64,000 bases of DNA from Gerris lacustris (lineage: Eukaryota > Arthropoda > Insecta > Hemiptera > Gerridae). Positions 22,820-34,799 of the stretch are shown piece by piece; positions within the stretch are counted from its first letter, which is position 1, and each line of letters begins with the position of its first letter. The DNA is taken from positions 16,391,187 through 16,455,186 of the forward strand of contig OX578284.1 in the NCBI GenBank assembly GCA_951217055.1, written 5' to 3'. The position numbers and the translations under genes are program-made. The notes beneath the pieces are model-generated. The model had not been told where the DNA came from. It ran no database searches and saw only the letters and a list, made by a program, of their open reading frames with translations.

Positions 22820-24995
22820 TAAGCAATAAAAATAAAAGAGTAGACTTTGCCTCAATGTAGATATTACAACTTTTATAGATTGGCTTTTTTGGGAGGGGGC
22901 CTGGAACTTAGCCCTTTTTTCACGGTTAGGCACTGGAGGAAACAAGCCCACTGACTTTTCCCCATAAGTACATTAAACCGACGATGATAACACGGGTATA
23001 GTTGCTGAGCATTTTCCAAGTATGGTATTATTATGATAAAAACCGGTACAACAGTATATGTGCCAAATGTATTTATTCATTTAAAAAAAAAAAAATAAAA
23101 TAAATGACACAGCCTTTGCAAATTGATAACAACACAATGCATTTAAAGTGTTCACGTGACACGGTACTCGGGAAGAAGACTTCCCTAAAGTTCCCAGCTT
23201 TTAGGACTAATTTATAAAATAATAAATAATCTATTTAAAGAGCATTAGTGTGTGATTTGAGCCATCCAATCAGAAATAAAATCGGTCAATAATTGCGGAC
23301 ACTATGAGAGATCAAAGTAAAAAATTGAAAAATATGGATCAAATCTTGCTTTAACTAAGGTACAACTAATGGAGGTACGAAATTAATTTCATAGAATCAA
23401 ACTTGTAGATCCTTCAAAATTAGTACCTGTTTGTGCAATCAATTTTTCGATATGACTTCGATACGACCGTTAACTCGTAAAAAATCTTTAACGTTTCGTC
23501 CACCATTTTTAAAAATTAATTACTTTAAAAACCTTTATTGTTATATCTAAAACAATTTGGCCGCAACCTTTATTGTTATAATATCTAAAACAACCAGAAC
23601 GCAACCTAAACAATAAAGGTTACCTTTATTGTTATATCTAAAACAATCTCAACGCAACTTTTATTATTATATCTACAACATTTAGACTAAAATTCTCACT
23701 CATCAAGTTTCAATTTTTTTTTAAGACCAACTGTAGAGAATAATTAAAATGACTTAATCTACTTTAATATTAGTTAAAACTTCATGCTTCAATATATTAC
23801 TTTAAGAACATTTATAGAATAAAATCAAATAACAAAAAACGCATTCCGATTTTTTTCAATTATTTTTAAATACATTAAGGACAATCTCTTGAATTTACTA
23901 TTTTAAATTGTATTATGAGAGGAATAAGCGAGTTGTAGCGATCAAGATGGAATATTGCAAAGGATATTATGAAAAATTAATATTTTAATTTATTCAATTC
24001 AGTTCCTTCTTCATTCGCCTAGAGGGAAACCATGTTTCAGAGTAAAAAAAAAAATTCAAATTCAAATAAAAAAATACGAATGAAATGAAAGCGAGAGCGA
24101 GACGAAAACTACTTTTTACAGCTCATTATATTTTAATTTTAGGGATTTTTACGGCTCCTTTTTTGAGTTATTGCACCTATGTATTTCTCCCACCTTCGTC
24201 TTAGGAGCTCCGAATTATACAAAACTACGAGGTACAATTTCAACATTTTCACGGATTTATAGAGCTGTCGGATATTCTGGGGATTCCCAAATATGAATTG
24301 TTTAACAGGTCTGTGATTTATCTCAGAATAATTTGTAGAGTAGGAAAACCTGTTAAATTAATTCCCAGAGGGGAAATTTGAGTATACATGAATAAGGGAC
24401 TCAAATTTAATTGGAATTCCTATAAAATCTTGGGTCTTTGTTAACTAAGATAGGTTTAAGGTATAAAATAATCGTATAAAGTAATTAGATGCTATGATCT
24501 TTTTCATTTTTACTAAGCAACTAAGTGTTTTAGATATATTGTATATGCTTTAGCCCTAGATGAACAAGATAAGATTAAACTTTTAAATAATTAACAATGC
24601 AAGAAAATGTTTCAGTAATTAAAATGGTTTCTATTTCAAAAACTCTTATTTATTTTATTTTATTATTATTTCCCACCCATATAGGAATATGTTAACTGAG
24701 TTGTTCACTGATTACATCATGTCTACCCCGCATATCCATATTTTCTTTATTTAAATAGTGTTAACATGACTTGGGGAAACATTATAGGTTTGTTCCAACC
24801 ACCTTATTATTATTACCATAATTATTATTAGTCCAATCATTTTAGGTTTTCTGTTCCAAAAAAATCGGAGCTACATTTTTTGTTTTTGATCGTTTCATTT
24901 TGACGTTCTGAAAAGCATATTCATAATCGGCTACGAGATCCTGGTCGCGTTAATAGATATTCAAGGACAAAGGTCAACAAATTCGGTTATTTGCG
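22820..24995. other. AT-rich intergenic DNA with short local repeats
   Basis: 23530-23690 repeats 'cctttattgttata' + 'tctaaaacaa' four times with 'cgcaac' between units, some units in inverse relation ('aacaataaaggt'). Otherwise no gene or element end was recognised. Confidence 0.5.
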
Positions 24996-25300
24996 AATAG
25001 CTCGCTTCCTATGGCTCGGACATCAATCTAGGTAGTTACCAAAATTAAATATCACAAAATTTCCCACAGAAAAAGAGTCATTCATTTTTTACGTACAATA
25101 AACGGTTTACGGAATATAGGGCGATGAATATCTAGTATCCGTCGCCGCACCACTTTTTACGTATTTTTACAAATATCTCGCTTCCTATGGCTCGGAGACA
25201 AATTAAGGCAATTATCTAAAAGCAAGATTATTAAATTTCCCACAAAAAAGGTCTCATTCATTTTCTACGTACAACGAAATTCAACAAAATTACGAAAAAA
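24996..25300 (+). repeat. Direct repeat, ~175-bp spacing
   Basis: Two units share 'ctcgcttcctatggctcgga', then 'aaatttcccacaaaaaa'-type and 'tcattcattttctacgtaca' blocks (first at about 25000-25105, second at about 25174-25275). 'ataatcggctacgagatcct' upstream may belong to the same repeat. Confidence 0.65.
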
Positions 25301-25574
25301 CTATCTGCAATAATTTTAAAATACAGCTGAAGAAAGCTGTGAACACTAGTAGTAAATTTAAGTCACTAGAAATGCAGATTCATAATGAATCAGGCAGAAT
25401 TAATAGCAGTAGTAGTAAGCGTTACAGGTAATTTTTTTTTTTTTTTGTCTAAAAACCGGTGTTTCAGTGTTTCGAAAATTCTGTAGACCAATTTTAAACC
25501 AACTTTAAGTTGATTACTTTTTTTAGCTGAAAAAGCCCTAAAAAAAGCGCCTAAAATTCACCATTTTGAACATA

Positions 25575-26316
25575 ATTTTTAAAAATTTTCAGAGGGGCCC
25601 CTGGGACCCCCTTTGGGCTGAGGGGTAAACCCCCCAGACCCCTCCCCCCCCCCCCTCATACATTCTACTGCTGGATCCGCTCCAGAGAAACTGTAAAATT
25701 GTGCGATTTGCTGTTAGGTACACTATTTTATTCAAATACAATATGTATAAAGAGGCTTACCCTAACCTCGCACTTGTCTATAAATATTTATTAACCATTC
25801 CAATATCACAGGTAGCTTGTGAAAGATTATTTAAAAAATTAAAATATATTAAAAGTAGAGTGAGGAATAGTCTGAGACAATCTCGCTTAGAAGCTTTCAC
25901 GCTCATGAGCTGCGAAACTGATTTATTTAATCAAATTACAAACGATGGCATTGTTAATGATTTAGGCCGAATGAGTGGACGTTTATCAAACAAATTGTTG
26001 TATTATTGACTTCTGCTTTCTATTTTATTACAATTTGCACCACCTGCATCATAACATTACAATTTTTATTTTGTGTTAATATATAATTATCTGAAGGTAT
26101 TGCTTTTTTAATATACTATCTCTAACCAACTATTTTGATTATTTTCCCCCTTTTATTTTCGAACAAAGAAAGTAAGCGCAAGCGTTCTAGTGTACCAATT
26201 GTACCAAGTTCTTCATATCGTTAGGGGGGGGGGGGGGGGGGTTACTACATATAAGTATGACGCCGCGCAGGTTATTATGTTTTCTCGCGCCGGAGGCTAC
26301 CTCCCCATCCGCCCCT
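25575..26316 (+). pseudogene. hAT transposase C-terminal fragment (ZMYM1-like) with right TIR
   Basis: An open frame at 25701-26009 encodes YPNLALVYKYLLTIPIS, VACERLFKKLKYIKSRVRN and RLEAFTLMSCE. These match the hAT dimerisation domain of ZMYM1/TTF-type transposases (LP.s...ERSFS.LK.IK..LR..m...RL..L.l...E). Upstream (25590-25680) lies GC-rich text with long C runs like that in the 38-41 kb nest. Downstream, after a G-run and GC-rich text, CCGCCCCTG at about 26308-26316 reads as an inverted hAT end (CAGGGGCGG). The catalytic region and N-terminal zinc finger are missing and no matching left end was found, so the element is truncated. Confidence 0.75.
26223..26242. repeat. Homopolymer G run
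   Basis: About 19 consecutive G residues in the 3' part of the ZMYM1-like hAT fragment. Similar runs occur at 7570, 9660, 38333, 39217, 63776 and (as C) 40665, 45702, 54273. Confidence 0.9.
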
Positions 26317-27029
26317 GTTTATATTTTATATTATAATATTTTAATTGGAGTAATTCGCCGACGGGGTCTGATGGGACAGTTCTTTACTTCTCTACAACCA
26401 TCTGCTTTAACTATGAACTAATCAAAATTAACTTTTTTCTCAATTTACATAATTTATTACATAATTTATTTTAAGACCCTCTTTTCAAAGATAATAAAAA
26501 GTTTTTCTTTTAATTTTGCCTTAACTCCGCTAGTACAAATAGTTACTTTTAATTTTGTCCCTCTTTCTAACTCCGCCATGTATATGTAGTTAGTATCATA
26601 TACTTAGCACTGTAAGTTTATAATTTATATTTAATAAAAAGCGTAAGGAACTTCGTTCCTACCGGGTGTCCCACGACACCACACGTATTTGTTTTGTTGA
26701 TAATATGATATCAAAGTAGCCAAACAGAAATTGATTACAAGAGTACATATATGACTTGATGGGTGACAGGTAGAGAAATTGCAAACCTCCTCTTTTTAAA
26801 TGTAGAGGCTTTCTATATGCTATTACATGTCTGGGTCCACGAGGCACGAGGGCTCAGATTTGTAGAGCTTGAATAATAGATCTTGGGTTCGACCTCTCTA
26901 GACCTAGGTAGGAAAAGTGATATGGCCTTAATAAGGTTAATTTTTCACAACCCTCTCTCTAGCCTCCATTGCTGTAGTGCATCTCCTTTACTAAACTAAC
27001 ACTTTCTCAAAAAAAAAAAAAAAATTCTC

Positions 27030-27400
27030 CACTTCATGGAAAAACATTCAATCATAGAAATGTTTGAGTGTTCACTCCAAGTGACTAAAAAACAAAATAG
27101 TAATTTGACAGAAGTCTATTTTCCAAAAAAACTAGCTTTACATGACACAAAAACAACTACATTAGCCATAACTCTTCTTGGAGGGCCTTTAGAGGCGAAA
27201 TATAGTACTAAAAGTAAAAACAGAGCGACCTCCTGTTAGATGTTAGATCCTAACTTACTACTGGTACCTACTATATTTAAAATATTAAATTCAGAACACC
27301 TATTACAAAAATATAGAACTAAAAATGAAAACTGTCTAACCTCCTGTTAGATTTTAACTTCCTGGTACAAGCGAAACTTTTTCATGTCGTTTTTGCGTGA
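27030..27400 (+). repeat. Dispersed repeat S, copy 1
   Basis: 'cttcatggaaaaacattcaa' + 'tcata.a.atgttt', then 'gaggcgaaatatagtacta', 'gacctcctgttagat' and 'taacttcctggtac'. The same words in the same order occur at about 30060-30500. A 67-codon frame at 27036 lies inside and is not conserved in the other copy. Confidence 0.6.
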
Positions 27401-27525
27401 TTTTACACCTACTACTATACTACTTAAATAGGGTATAAATTTTAGTTTATATAAGGAAAATTTATAATTTTTAATTAATTATTTCTATTTATTAGTATTA
27501 TGTATAATTTAATTTTTCCGTGGTA

Positions 27526-28020
27526 GGCTGTGAAATAGTAACTTTAGAGCCTAAAAAACATAGCTAAAATCCATTTTTTCATTACGTGGACTTAAAAAAT
27601 CTTTTCATTACTCCTAGCTGTAAAGAAAAAATCTTTTACGTCCTAGGCACTAAAAGATTTTTTCTTTACAGCGGGTAGTTGTCAAAACTTCCGTTAGTAG
27701 TGCTGCAGTCTTTGTGGAAATGCTTCTAGTACGATAAAAATCCGCTAGATGTCAATGCGTTTTGTTTATCTTTTCTTATAGTGTAACCTCATTTTAAGGT
27801 TTCTTTTTTTAAGTCTTAAGTATGTACTAATATTTGTTATTATTATATATTGATTAGTGATTAATATTTAATGTTTTTTCTTTGTCTGCTACCTCGGAAA
27901 AAATAGCATATGCTACGCGACTTTGAAGTGTTTTTTCTTTACCTTGGCAATATTTACTGTCTCGCTTCGCTCGACAGTAAATGTAATTGCCGCGGTAAAG
28001 AAAAAACTCACTTCACAGCC
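27526..28020. mobile_element. Possible fold-back element with two internal hairpins
   Basis: GGCTGTGAA at 27526 and TTCACAGCC ending 28020 are inverted. Inside are two strong hairpins: 27617-27673 (gctgtaaagaaaaaatcttt and its inverse around a short loop) and about 27931-28016 (gaagtg.tttttctttacc to its inverse, with an inner ACTGTCtcgcttcgctcGACAGT). I did not find a target duplication, so the outer boundary is tentative; the hairpins are certain. Confidence 0.5.
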
Positions 28021-29688
28021 TTGTAACATAATATACTATTATTATTAATTTCTTCCAGTAGCTCATATTCCATACATTAATAGTACAACAACAAGCCAAG
28101 GCAAGCTTGGCGTGCGGAACTTGCCTGTCAATCTTCGCTTTTCACGGGCCAACTCTTTATCGTTGCACAAGGCACAAGGGGATTCAGGGTCAAACCTGTT
28201 TACTTGTTTAACTTCACCCGCCTTGCCAAAGTAATGGCAGGGCTGTGTAATGGATGATATGGGGTTAGTGAATCGCTCTATCAGCTGTATAAACCTGGGG
28301 GCCGATTCTATAACTTTGAAACCTCCCTTTTCAAGTGATTATATATCAAACTGTTGTTATGAACATGCGCGCGCAACCTGTCAACGTGAATCGTAACTTT
28401 GTTTTTGCTATATAAGTAGACATTGATATATACGTGCTTGATATACAGCCATGATAGTTGTTTTCATTCACGTTTTCTGTTTTCTGACAGAAATAACTAG
28501 AAAATGGCCACTATAAAGGACGCTGTCAATCAGTAGTTCGGCATTCATCCACATTCAGCGCTGGCATCACTTTACAGATTCATAAATAATTTAACAACAC
28601 TTGATAAATACGTAGGGGGTTCATATATAATGTCACAGTAGATATATATGTCAAAAAACGTTACAGAATCACTAACCAAGTGGACCATGCATATTTTAAC
28701 GAGCATATAAACCTCAATTCTCATTTTGGTCATCATACAACTTTGGGCATAGACTATGAGGAACATAGTAACTTAATTACGATGTGTACTTGATACTAGA
28801 TTTAATAGATTTTTAAAATATTATCCATTGTTTGTTGTAGGTCCCTTATTAGATTTTCCCTACGTATTATAAGAAAGTAATAACATATATCTACTGATAT
28901 ATTAGGCTAAACAAATTTCGATTTAAAAAAAAAAATTAAATCATGGTATGTAAGTTAATAAAACATTAAAGTGCGAAAGATGAAATTTTTGTTAGCGCCA
29001 ATTTGATACAGTTGACACCTACATTTTAACTACCTTATTTTACATGGTAATTTAGCGTGGTACCACTAAATTTGCAGCTCCTTTGATTATCTTGGTTAAT
29101 TAAGCATTCAGTACTTAACTTGAGTTAGAATAAGGTTACACCTGGCTATATATCGTCCCTTATTATCTCATTCCTCTTCTTATCTGTGTCTGTTTGAAAA
29201 CAGTCTCACCTTCACCTTGGTTCAGGGAAGGCTATATTTATGTTAACCTTTGAACTTAGGTTATTCCACTTCAAGAATCTGTAACCAGCATATTCTTCTA
29301 TCCCTTGGTTTCTTATAAAGGGGTTTAGGAACACTATAAAATGAATTTGCTTGCTTTTGCCTTTTCTACCTTGGCTCTCACAGCTAAGAGTTGTGTCTTG
29401 TATACGTGACATGATTATATAAAAGTGAAGCTCTTTTGTTTTAAGCTCCTATAGACAAGCCCCTGCCTCAGGTTAATTCCGTTAGAAATTGCTCTTTTTC
29501 TTCTCACTCCGTGCTTAAATTATTCGTTACCCTAAGTACTCGTCAAATTAAGACCTTCCAAGTGTGTTTCTGCCTCTTGCATCTTCTCTTAACTCTTATC
29601 TTGTTATCATCCTACCTAACCTTTCTCATTTTAAATCCTTTGAACTAACTCGATTTAAATTAAACTCTAGAAGCCAGGTTCCAATTTT
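28021..29688. other. Intergenic DNA, partly less AT-rich
   Basis: 28080-28320 is richer in GC ('aaggcaagcttggcgtgcgg', 'gggggccgattctataactt') and may be a repeat end, but no partner was found in the window. The rest is unassigned. No convincing exon. Confidence 0.4.
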
Positions 29689-30055
29689 GCTTCCGAGCTT
29701 ACCAAAGGTAACGGAAGCTATGTGATTGTTCTGAAGAACGAAAATATTTTATGTCTCCGATTTTAAAAATTCCAAGACATCAATCAGAGAACATATTTGG
29801 TTCAGTGTCTGTCAGTCTGTCGCTCAATTTTTGCAAACCAACATATCATAAAAACTAAACAACCGATTTTAATGAGATTTGTATGGTAGGTCATAATTAG
29901 CCCATTGTTGGACCCATATACGTTTCTATCTTCTGCACCCATTTGTTTCTCTTCATCATGCACATAAACATACATTTATTTACACCTGTAGCTTCAAAAG
30001 TACTTATCTGATTAGTATGAAATTTGGATGGTTTGTCGAAAGTAGACCGCAGATA
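29689..30055 (+). repeat. Dispersed repeat family R, copy 4
   Basis: Starts 'ttttgcttccgagcttacca' and follows the family order to 'cgaaagtagaccgcagata', where repeat S interrupts or abuts it. Confidence 0.85.
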
Positions 30056-30530
30056 GATTTATTTCATTTCATGGAAAAACATTGAATCATGGATATGTTT
30101 TTGGGAATTGAATCCACTTATCGATATTTCAATGCTTTTCCATGAACTGGAAAAAATAACTATAGTTTTGTCAACTTGATAGAGTAGATGGATCTTAAGG
30201 TGTGAAATGATGAAACATTAACCCATTTTGATTACCATTTGGTCCGCTAGGAGCTCTGATATAATTTTATGTAAAATTTAGAACTTCTATCGGCGAAATA
30301 TAGTACTACTCGCATAATGAATACAAGTGAATACCAATTTACCTCCTACGATATTCTAACTTCCTGACACGATATTTAAGAGCATTACATTTTGTGTGTC
30401 GTTTATTGAAACTTCAGCCCGCCTATCGTCAACATTTTGTACTATAAATGAAAACCTATTGACCTCCTGAAGTTAGGATTTAAACTACCTTACACAATAT
30501 TTCAAAACATCACATTTTTTATGGCTTTTT
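30056..30530 (+). repeat. Dispersed repeat S, copy 2
   Basis: Contains 'catttcatggaaaaacattg', an inverted partner 'aatgcttttccatgaa' (30140), then two diverged tandem versions of the 'gcgaaatatagtactac ... acctcctac...taacttcctgac' block. Confidence 0.6.
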
Positions 30531-30626
30531 AGCATGAAAAAAGTTAATAAATATACGCGATAGGATGTGAGGAATCTATTTTCCACATTAATTGGCAGAC
30601 TGTTTTTTTGAAAACGAGGTCTACTG

Positions 30627-30634
30627 TTCAGACT
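30627..30634. repeat. Target-site duplication TTCAGACT, left
   Basis: Identical to 31218-31225 on the other side of the element. Confidence 0.85.
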
Positions 30635-31217
30635 GGTAAATCTGCACTATTTGGCCCACTAACTTCTAATTGTCCGATTTACTTGCAATTTTTTTTAAAC
30701 TGTTCCTTTTTACATATTAAAAACGATTCCGGTTGTACCATCTCGGTAAAGTCAATAGTTTTTTCGTAAAAAAATACGTAAAAGTGAAGTGTTCAGTGCT
30801 GTTTAGAGAAACGAATTATTTTTAACGGCCGCTCCGCACCGCTTCGCGGTGCTCCGCTCATTTTCTGAAGAAAAACAACCCTGCTGCATATAGACCAGGT
30901 AGATGTCCAAATCGAAGTATAAAATTCGCTAAATTATCACTTTAACTTGAGCCAAAAAAATACGTAAAAAGTCACTTCCTAAGAAAAATACGGGAAGGTT
31001 ATAGTTAGTTTAGGTTAAGATTAGTACTTTTCGCCATAACCTTCCTCATTTCCCTAAGAAAGTGACGCTTTTACGTATTTTTTTACGACAAAACTATTGA
31101 ATTTAACGAGATGGTACAACCGGAATCGTTTTTAACATGTAAAAAGGAACAGTTTAAAAAAAATTGCAAGTAAATCGGACAATTAGAAGTTAGTGGGCCA
31201 AATAGTGCAGATTTACC
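30635..31217. mobile_element. Long-TIR element (GGTAAATC ends) with 8-bp target duplication
   Basis: The left end GGTAAATCTGCACTATTTGG is matched by the inverted right end, and the arms stay nearly identical for about 145 bp (30635 to about 30780 versus about 31070-31217), with a few substitutions such as CATATTAAAA/CATGTTAAAA. The interior has a GC-rich hairpin (CACCGCTTCGCGGTG, about 30837) and further AAATACGTAAAA words in both orientations. TTCAGACT flanks both sides exactly. Length is 583 bp with no ORF of its own; a 73-codon minus frame covers the right arm only. The 8-bp duplication suits hAT, P or Mutator-like transposition. The terminal bases are not the CAG of typical hATs, and the long arms favour a Mutator-like or P-like origin. 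Confidence 0.85.
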
Positions 31218-31225
31218 TTCAGACT

Positions 31226-31330
31226 TACTAGAAATTGTTGGTCCCATATTTATATCAACCTTCAACCTTCTGCTCCCGTTTCTTTCTCTTCTGCGTGCGC
31301 ACATCCTTTTGTAATTTATAACACACGTTA
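31226..31330 (+). repeat. Fragment of family R
   Basis: 'attgttggtcccatatttat', 'tcaaccttc' and 'cttctgcgtgcgcaca' match the middle of family R. The GGTAAATC element separates this from the 30.5-30.6 kb repeat text, so that element landed in pre-existing repeat DNA. Confidence 0.6.
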
Positions 31331-31530
31331 ATTTTTACTATACTGGGAATCGTAACAGGTCCACACACAACCATACTTTTAATTCTCAATGGAATCACAT
31401 TATTTTATGTAACTCATGTGACAATCCGTCCAATAATAGCTAGGTAGGAAGTTATGTGCCACACTAATTGGTAGGATGTTTTAATGATATATTTTGTGAA
31501 ATACCATAGTCCTAGATGTAATATAAAGAT

Positions 31531-31790
31531 TTTGCTTCTGCGAGGTTACTGAAGGTGACGGAAGCTATGTGATCGTTATTCAGAAAATTATCTCTGATTT
31601 CAAAAATTCCTAGACAGAATTCATTTTTTGGTCACGTGTCTGTCTGTCGTTCAATCTTTGCTTACCAGCTTATCTTAAAAAACCACGCAACGAAAATTTG
31701 TTGTCTTCGAATTTTTTAAAAATGACAGTAAACAATTATGGACAAATTAAAAAACATTACAAAAAACCATTATTTTTTTGGCTCTCTGAA
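31531..31790 (+). repeat. Dispersed repeat family R, copy 5 (degenerate)
   Basis: 'gattttgcttctgcgaggtt', 'gacggaagctatgtgatcgt', 'tcaaaaattcctagacagaa' and 'cgtgtctgtctgtcgttcaa' follow family order, with an internal deletion. Confidence 0.7.
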
Positions 31791-32779
31791 ATTGAACAAG
31801 ACATATGTTAACCGGACCCTGAAGAAAACAGAGGAAAACTATCTTCTTTTATAAAATAAAGAGAATTTTCCACAAGAAAGAAACCTAATAAAGAAAGATG
31901 AGGCTTTTAAAAGGATTAAGACAGGTAAAAAGAGGATTAGGAAACAACGGCTCATATTCCTATATGAGCTGTTACTAAAGCCGACATCTTAAGTGTTACT
32001 CTCTTCTCCTTTATCTCAGACAGGATTTAAAATCCCCAAAATGATTTTCTTAAACAGAATATATCCACTTCAACTAAGATATCTCACCGTGAAAGCACCT
32101 TGTGTAGCTCTTTAGAAAATAACTAATTGTTTTTCAATCCACTCTAAGAAAGAATACTCTAGTTGTAAAAGAAATAATTGAATAGAAAACCTGAAAAGGC
32201 TTTATTGGTGTAGAGTGAATGTGACCTTCACAGCATCAAATGGATGAAATCTGATGAAAGTTGCTGAGAGTTTTATGTCAGAAAGAAAAGAAATAAATAA
32301 ATTAGATTTACGGATAGTGACTCCAACCTTTAGTATGAAGGGGGAAATCTTGTTAGGAATTGAAATAATAAAAATAATACCCGAACTAAAATATAAATTG
32401 ATCAGTATCAGATAACTTATGATGAATTACAACTAAAGTAATATTATATATCTTGAATACTTTTACCATAAAATTAGTTTATACCTTTAAACTTTATTAA
32501 TGATAAAAACCGAAAACCTCTTCTCAATGTAAATAAAATATTGATAGGTAAAAGAACTAGAAGAAGTTGATGATGTTGAAAAAAGAATCGCACCTTTTGG
32601 AAATGAAAATGGAGTATTGATTAATATGGAAGAAATGACATGTGCAGTGCAATAACCAATATAAAACTAGGTAAATCGGATTGAAGTGATAACGTAACGC
32701 CGGATGTACATGAGTTTGTAGTTGGGGAAGGCTATTTCGCAAGCCAGAACTTGCATGTCAGTATTCTCGAATAAAAAAG
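31791..32779. other. AT-rich intergenic DNA
   Basis: No supportable gene or repeat. Confidence 0.45.
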
Positions 32780-33765
32780 GACAAGACTTACAGTAATACA
32801 TAGTTCCAATATTTGAAAGAGGAGATAACAGGGAATGTTGCAACCATCCAGGAGTGTCTCTGCTTAACATACCTTGGAATATCTTCTCAAGCATAGCATA
32901 GGTCGTGAATACAGGTCCAGGAAGACCCCGATTTGAGGTTCCTTGTGCCCTGGGCAAAGGTTAGTCGATGAGTAAAAATAATCGACAATTTCAATTTTCG
33001 CTTTCTTTCTTCCCTTCTTACAACATTTTTGCGCTCTAAAACCGGTGCATGGGCCTGGGTAAAAAATCAGTTAGATGAAACCCAGTGTGGCTTCCGACCT
33101 AATAGAGGAACTCACGTCACCATATTCACCCTCCGTTAAATTTATGGGAAAGCCTTAAAAAAGGACAAAGAAATCCACGCATGCTTCATTAGATCTAGAG
33201 AAGGCTTTTGTCAGACTTTCATAGAAGGAGAAATAGACATCCCTAATAAATTTGAATGTAACAGATAAACTAGTTAAGAATCTACAGAATGTGTAAAAAT
33301 AGAGTGAGATAAGAACCAGTTACAGTTGATCTAAGAAATTTCTTTAATACACAAGAGTGTGTCAAGAAATTATCCTGAGGCCTTTCCTTTTCATCTTAGT
33401 TATGGCTTAGGAAGTATAGAGTGGGACGCTGGAGACTGAAAGGGATGGAAATTGAAGTTCTTGCATACACTGATGATTTAATTCCTATTGCAGACAATCA
33501 GGAGAATCTCCAGTACAACTTAAACCTGCTAACCTTAGCTCTGGAAAGAAGGCAAATAAAGCTTAGCCTCAGGCAAGCCAAACAGCATTCAATTAGAACC
33601 AAGGAAAACTTTTGGAATTGCTAACAGAATTCCATTCAGGAGTTTCTATTAGTCAGGACGGAAAGTGCGCTAAGGAATTTCAAGTTAAATTACAAAAGTA
33701 GGTAACTTTCTAAATGCAATACACAGGATGTTTCCAAGCAAGAAAAAGATTTAAGAAAAGAAATA
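32780..33765 (+). pseudogene. LINE reverse-transcriptase remnant, frameshifted
   Basis: Plus-strand pieces, in order: about 32801-32895 reads VPIFERGDNRECCNHPGV and then SLLNIPWNIFSSI, matching the RT entry motif PIFKKGDR..C.NYRGISLLN..YKIFS.I. About 33065-33140 reads LDETQCGFRPNRGTHVTIFT, matching the Q.GFR..R.T.D.IF.L motif. About 33180-33220 reads a degenerate HACFIDLEKAF. About 33440-33560 reads IEVLAYTDDLIPIADNQEN, where YTDD is the active-site Y(A/T)DD box. About 33630-33760 reads GVSISQDGKCAKEF and then a basic tail. Stops and frame changes separate the pieces, and about 32900-33060 includes unrelated sequence. It is a dead copy of an endonuclease-type LINE, of a different type from the Jockey fragments at 19.6 and 50.9 kb. 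Confidence 0.85.
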
Positions 33766-34040
33766 GGGTACGGGGTACCCGATTTCAAAATTCAAAAATC
33801 GATAACTTCAAAATGGCGGCCAATATCAAAATTAAATTTGGTGGATTTGTTTGACATACAGAGAGGTACATTCGTGCCAAATTTCATCTCGATCAGTCCT
33901 CTTTTTAATTTTTTACAAATTGGTAAACATATTGCTGACTAAGCAAACTGGCGGAAAATGTTGATATTCCGGGTGGCACAACTAGAAGTAAGGACTGATT
34001 TTTCTATACCCTGGGATCTACGATGATAACACACATACAG
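33766..34040 (+). repeat. Repeat with 'aaaatggcggcc' word
   Basis: 'cttcaaaatggcggccaata' and 'cgtgccaaatttcatctcga' resemble text at 18840-18900 ('gtgccgaatttcgttcaaac') and at 7255-7915. It directly follows the LINE remnant and may be its 3' region, which I cannot prove. Confidence 0.4.
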
Positions 34041-34543
34041 ATGTCATGCTGAAAACCACTCAGGAGGTCTTAAAAACACCCAAAACGGATAAGAAAAGCA
34101 TTTATTTAACATTGAAGGGAGCATCTTGCAATAAATAATGTATTATATTGAGAAAAAAGTTTATTATGATGAGTTTATAGTTAGAGCAGATGCTTGTAGT
34201 GACAGAACACGACTGTTGCCTCAGACTCCGCCGGCACATTTATTACTCCATTTAAAATATATCACTTTAAAACGCAAAAAGTTTGCTTGTATCAGGTTGA
34301 AATTTTACATGCCTGTTTCAATTGTACTTTAGACTAGACAATGTGTAAGAAGTTTTATTAAAATCGTAACGTTAGAATTTTTTCCTGTCCTAAAATTCCA
34401 ATTTGAAGTTTTTGTTTACGTAAGCGCTGCGCGTGAACACTTCAAATAATATAGAGGTAAGAGTAGGTATTCTAAATTTGTCAAAAGAGTTTCTAAAATC
34501 AAATAAGAAAGGTGATTTCGTTTGTTTTTACATTAATAATATT
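34041..34543. other. AT-rich intergenic DNA
   Basis: Nothing supportable. Confidence 0.4.
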
Positions 34544-34799
34544 GCACTTTTTTAGATTGTTACTCCGATAATAAAAAAAAAATAAGAGGGGAGTAACAAT
34601 CTAAAGAAGGTCTACGGACTGTTTTTCTTTAGACTGTTACTCCCCTTTTAAAAACAGAAGTGTGATATTCCTTTGTCCCAAAGTACATTGGACTAAACAT
34701 CTCTTTTTTCTTTTTTTTACATCTCTTTTTTAAACAGTTGTTTAGTCAACGTCATTTATATTCTAAAAGATAAGGGGAGTAGCAATCTCAAGAAGTACC
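34544..34799. mobile_element. TACTTC MITE, copy 3 (long form)
   Basis: Left end gcACTTTTTTAGATTGTTAC. An internal inverted copy (GAGTAACAATCTAAAGAAGG, then GTCTACGGACTGTTTTTCTTT) is followed by the shared interior 'gaagtgtgatattcctttgt' + 'cccaaagtacattggact' and the right end GGGGAGTAGCAATCTCAAGA AGTACC. Confidence 0.8.
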
